DNA of 14,708 bases from an uncultured Bacteroidales bacterium. Its GTDB lineage: Bacteria > Bacteroidota > Bacteroidia > Bacteroidales > Paludibacteraceae. The DNA lies in assembly GCA_946615455.1 (NCBI GenBank), contig CAMOHN010000010.1, forward strand, positions 1 through 14,708, written 5' to 3'. Position numbers and translations under genes: made by a program. The notes beneath the pieces were generated by a model. That model made no database searches. It was not told where the DNA came from and was given only the letters and a program-made list of their open reading frames with translations. How positions within the stretch are numbered: position 1 is the stretch's first letter; the number at the start of each line of letters is the position of its first letter. Shown here one piece after another: positions 14,289-14,708 of this stretch.

Positions 14289-14708
14289 AGCCTCTCCATT
14301 TGTTTATCAGTTGGGTCATGTCTTGTGGCAGGGAGCTGTCAAAAAAGAGCTGTTCGCCTGTGCGCGGGTGTACAAACCCCAATGTCTTGGCATGCAGTGC
14401 CTGACGGGGACAGAGGGCGAAGCAGTTGTGAATGAACTGGCGGTATTTTTGTGTGCGCAGTCCTTTCAGTATCTCGGTGCCGCCGTACTTCTCGTCGGCA
14501 AACAAGGGGTGTCCGATGCTTTGCATGTGCACGCGGATCTGGTGGGTTCGTCCGGTCTCTAACCTACATTCCACCAGCGTAACATAGGCAAACCGTTCAG
14601 CCACCCGCCAGTGGGTAACGGCATGTTTGGCAGCGGGGTTCTCGTCAAGCGAGTAGATACGATAGGCGGTTCGGTCCCGTGTGTCGCGTGCCAATGCTCC
14701 TTCCACTG
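14254..14708 (-). CDS. RluA/RluD-family pseudouridine synthase, C-terminal part only
   Basis: Only the last ~151 residues are in the window; the 5' end runs off the right edge. The segment LETGRTHQIRVHMQSIGHPL followed by ADEKYGG is the conserved RluA/RluC/RluD block, and ALHAKTLGFVHP and the terminal P-x-x-M-x-x-L-I-x-x-W are typical of the C-terminus. The family isomerises specific uridines in 23S rRNA (RluC/RluD) or in rRNA and tRNA (RluA). The catalytic aspartate lies in the missing part, so the subfamily and target cannot be decided, though RluD type is most common in this setting. Its last 35 bp overlap the start of porX in another frame. Confidence 0.88.
   Translation of the reverse strand, partial: VEGALARDTRDRTAYRIYSLDENPAAKHAVTHWRVAERFAYVTLVECRLETGRTHQIRVHMQSIGHPLFADEKYGGTEILKGLRTQKYRQFIHNCFALCPRQALHAKTLGFVHPRTGEQLFFDSSLPQDMTQLINKWRGYGNQQDTDSLG

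Overview
The window looks like chromosomal DNA from a member of the Bacteroidales (Bacteroidota). Four things point there. The lipid A gene order, with an HD phosphohydrolase next to lpxD-lpxC-lpxA, is common in that order. There is a PorX-type response regulator/PglZ protein. Two large surface proteins share a C-terminal tail of the form G-x-(I/L)-V-I...YN..G. Three promoter candidates fit the Bacteroidota -33/-7 signature (TTTG, 19-21 nt, TAnnTTTG) rather than the E. coli sigma70 one. GC content appears moderate, a little over half outside the AT-rich first 600 bases. I cannot name a genus.

Layout, left to right. Positions 1-2182 (+): the 3' part of a large surface protein with degenerate BspA-like repeats and three InlB-type beta-grasp repeats, then a 42-codon gene of a short Bacteroidales peptide type. 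A strong stem-loop follows. Positions 2296-8195 (+): an HD phosphohydrolase; a promoter; lpxD and lpxC (ATGA overlap); lpxA; and glnS. Positions 8198-11776 (-): a leucine-rich-repeat surface protein followed, with an ATGA overlap, by a TPR/transmembrane/HTH regulator, driven by a near-perfect promoter that overlaps a 9-bp inverted repeat. Positions 11860-14708 (-): the end of an RluA/RluD-type pseudouridine synthase, porX, and a membrane-anchored endonuclease/exonuclease/phosphatase-fold protein, with gene overlaps of 35 and 4 bp.

How the genes fit together: lpxA, lpxC and lpxD supply the first acylation, the committed deacetylation and the second acylation of lipid A synthesis, so the centre of the window is outer-membrane biogenesis. 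The right part is surface and envelope regulation: a T9SS-type regulator with its coupled hydrolase-like partner, and an LRR adhesin-like protein translationally coupled to a membrane-spanning regulator.

The points most worth following are: (1) LpxC stops at the end of its own domain, whereas in Bacteroidota it is normally fused to FabZ; (2) the LRR surface protein/TPR-HTH regulator pair with its own promoter and operator-like inverted repeat; (3) the porX-phosphatase pair; and (4) an abrupt base-composition change inside the first gene exactly where the InlB repeats begin. No RNA genes, CRISPR arrays, insertion sequences or prophage genes were seen, and no stretch over 300 bases lacks a gene.
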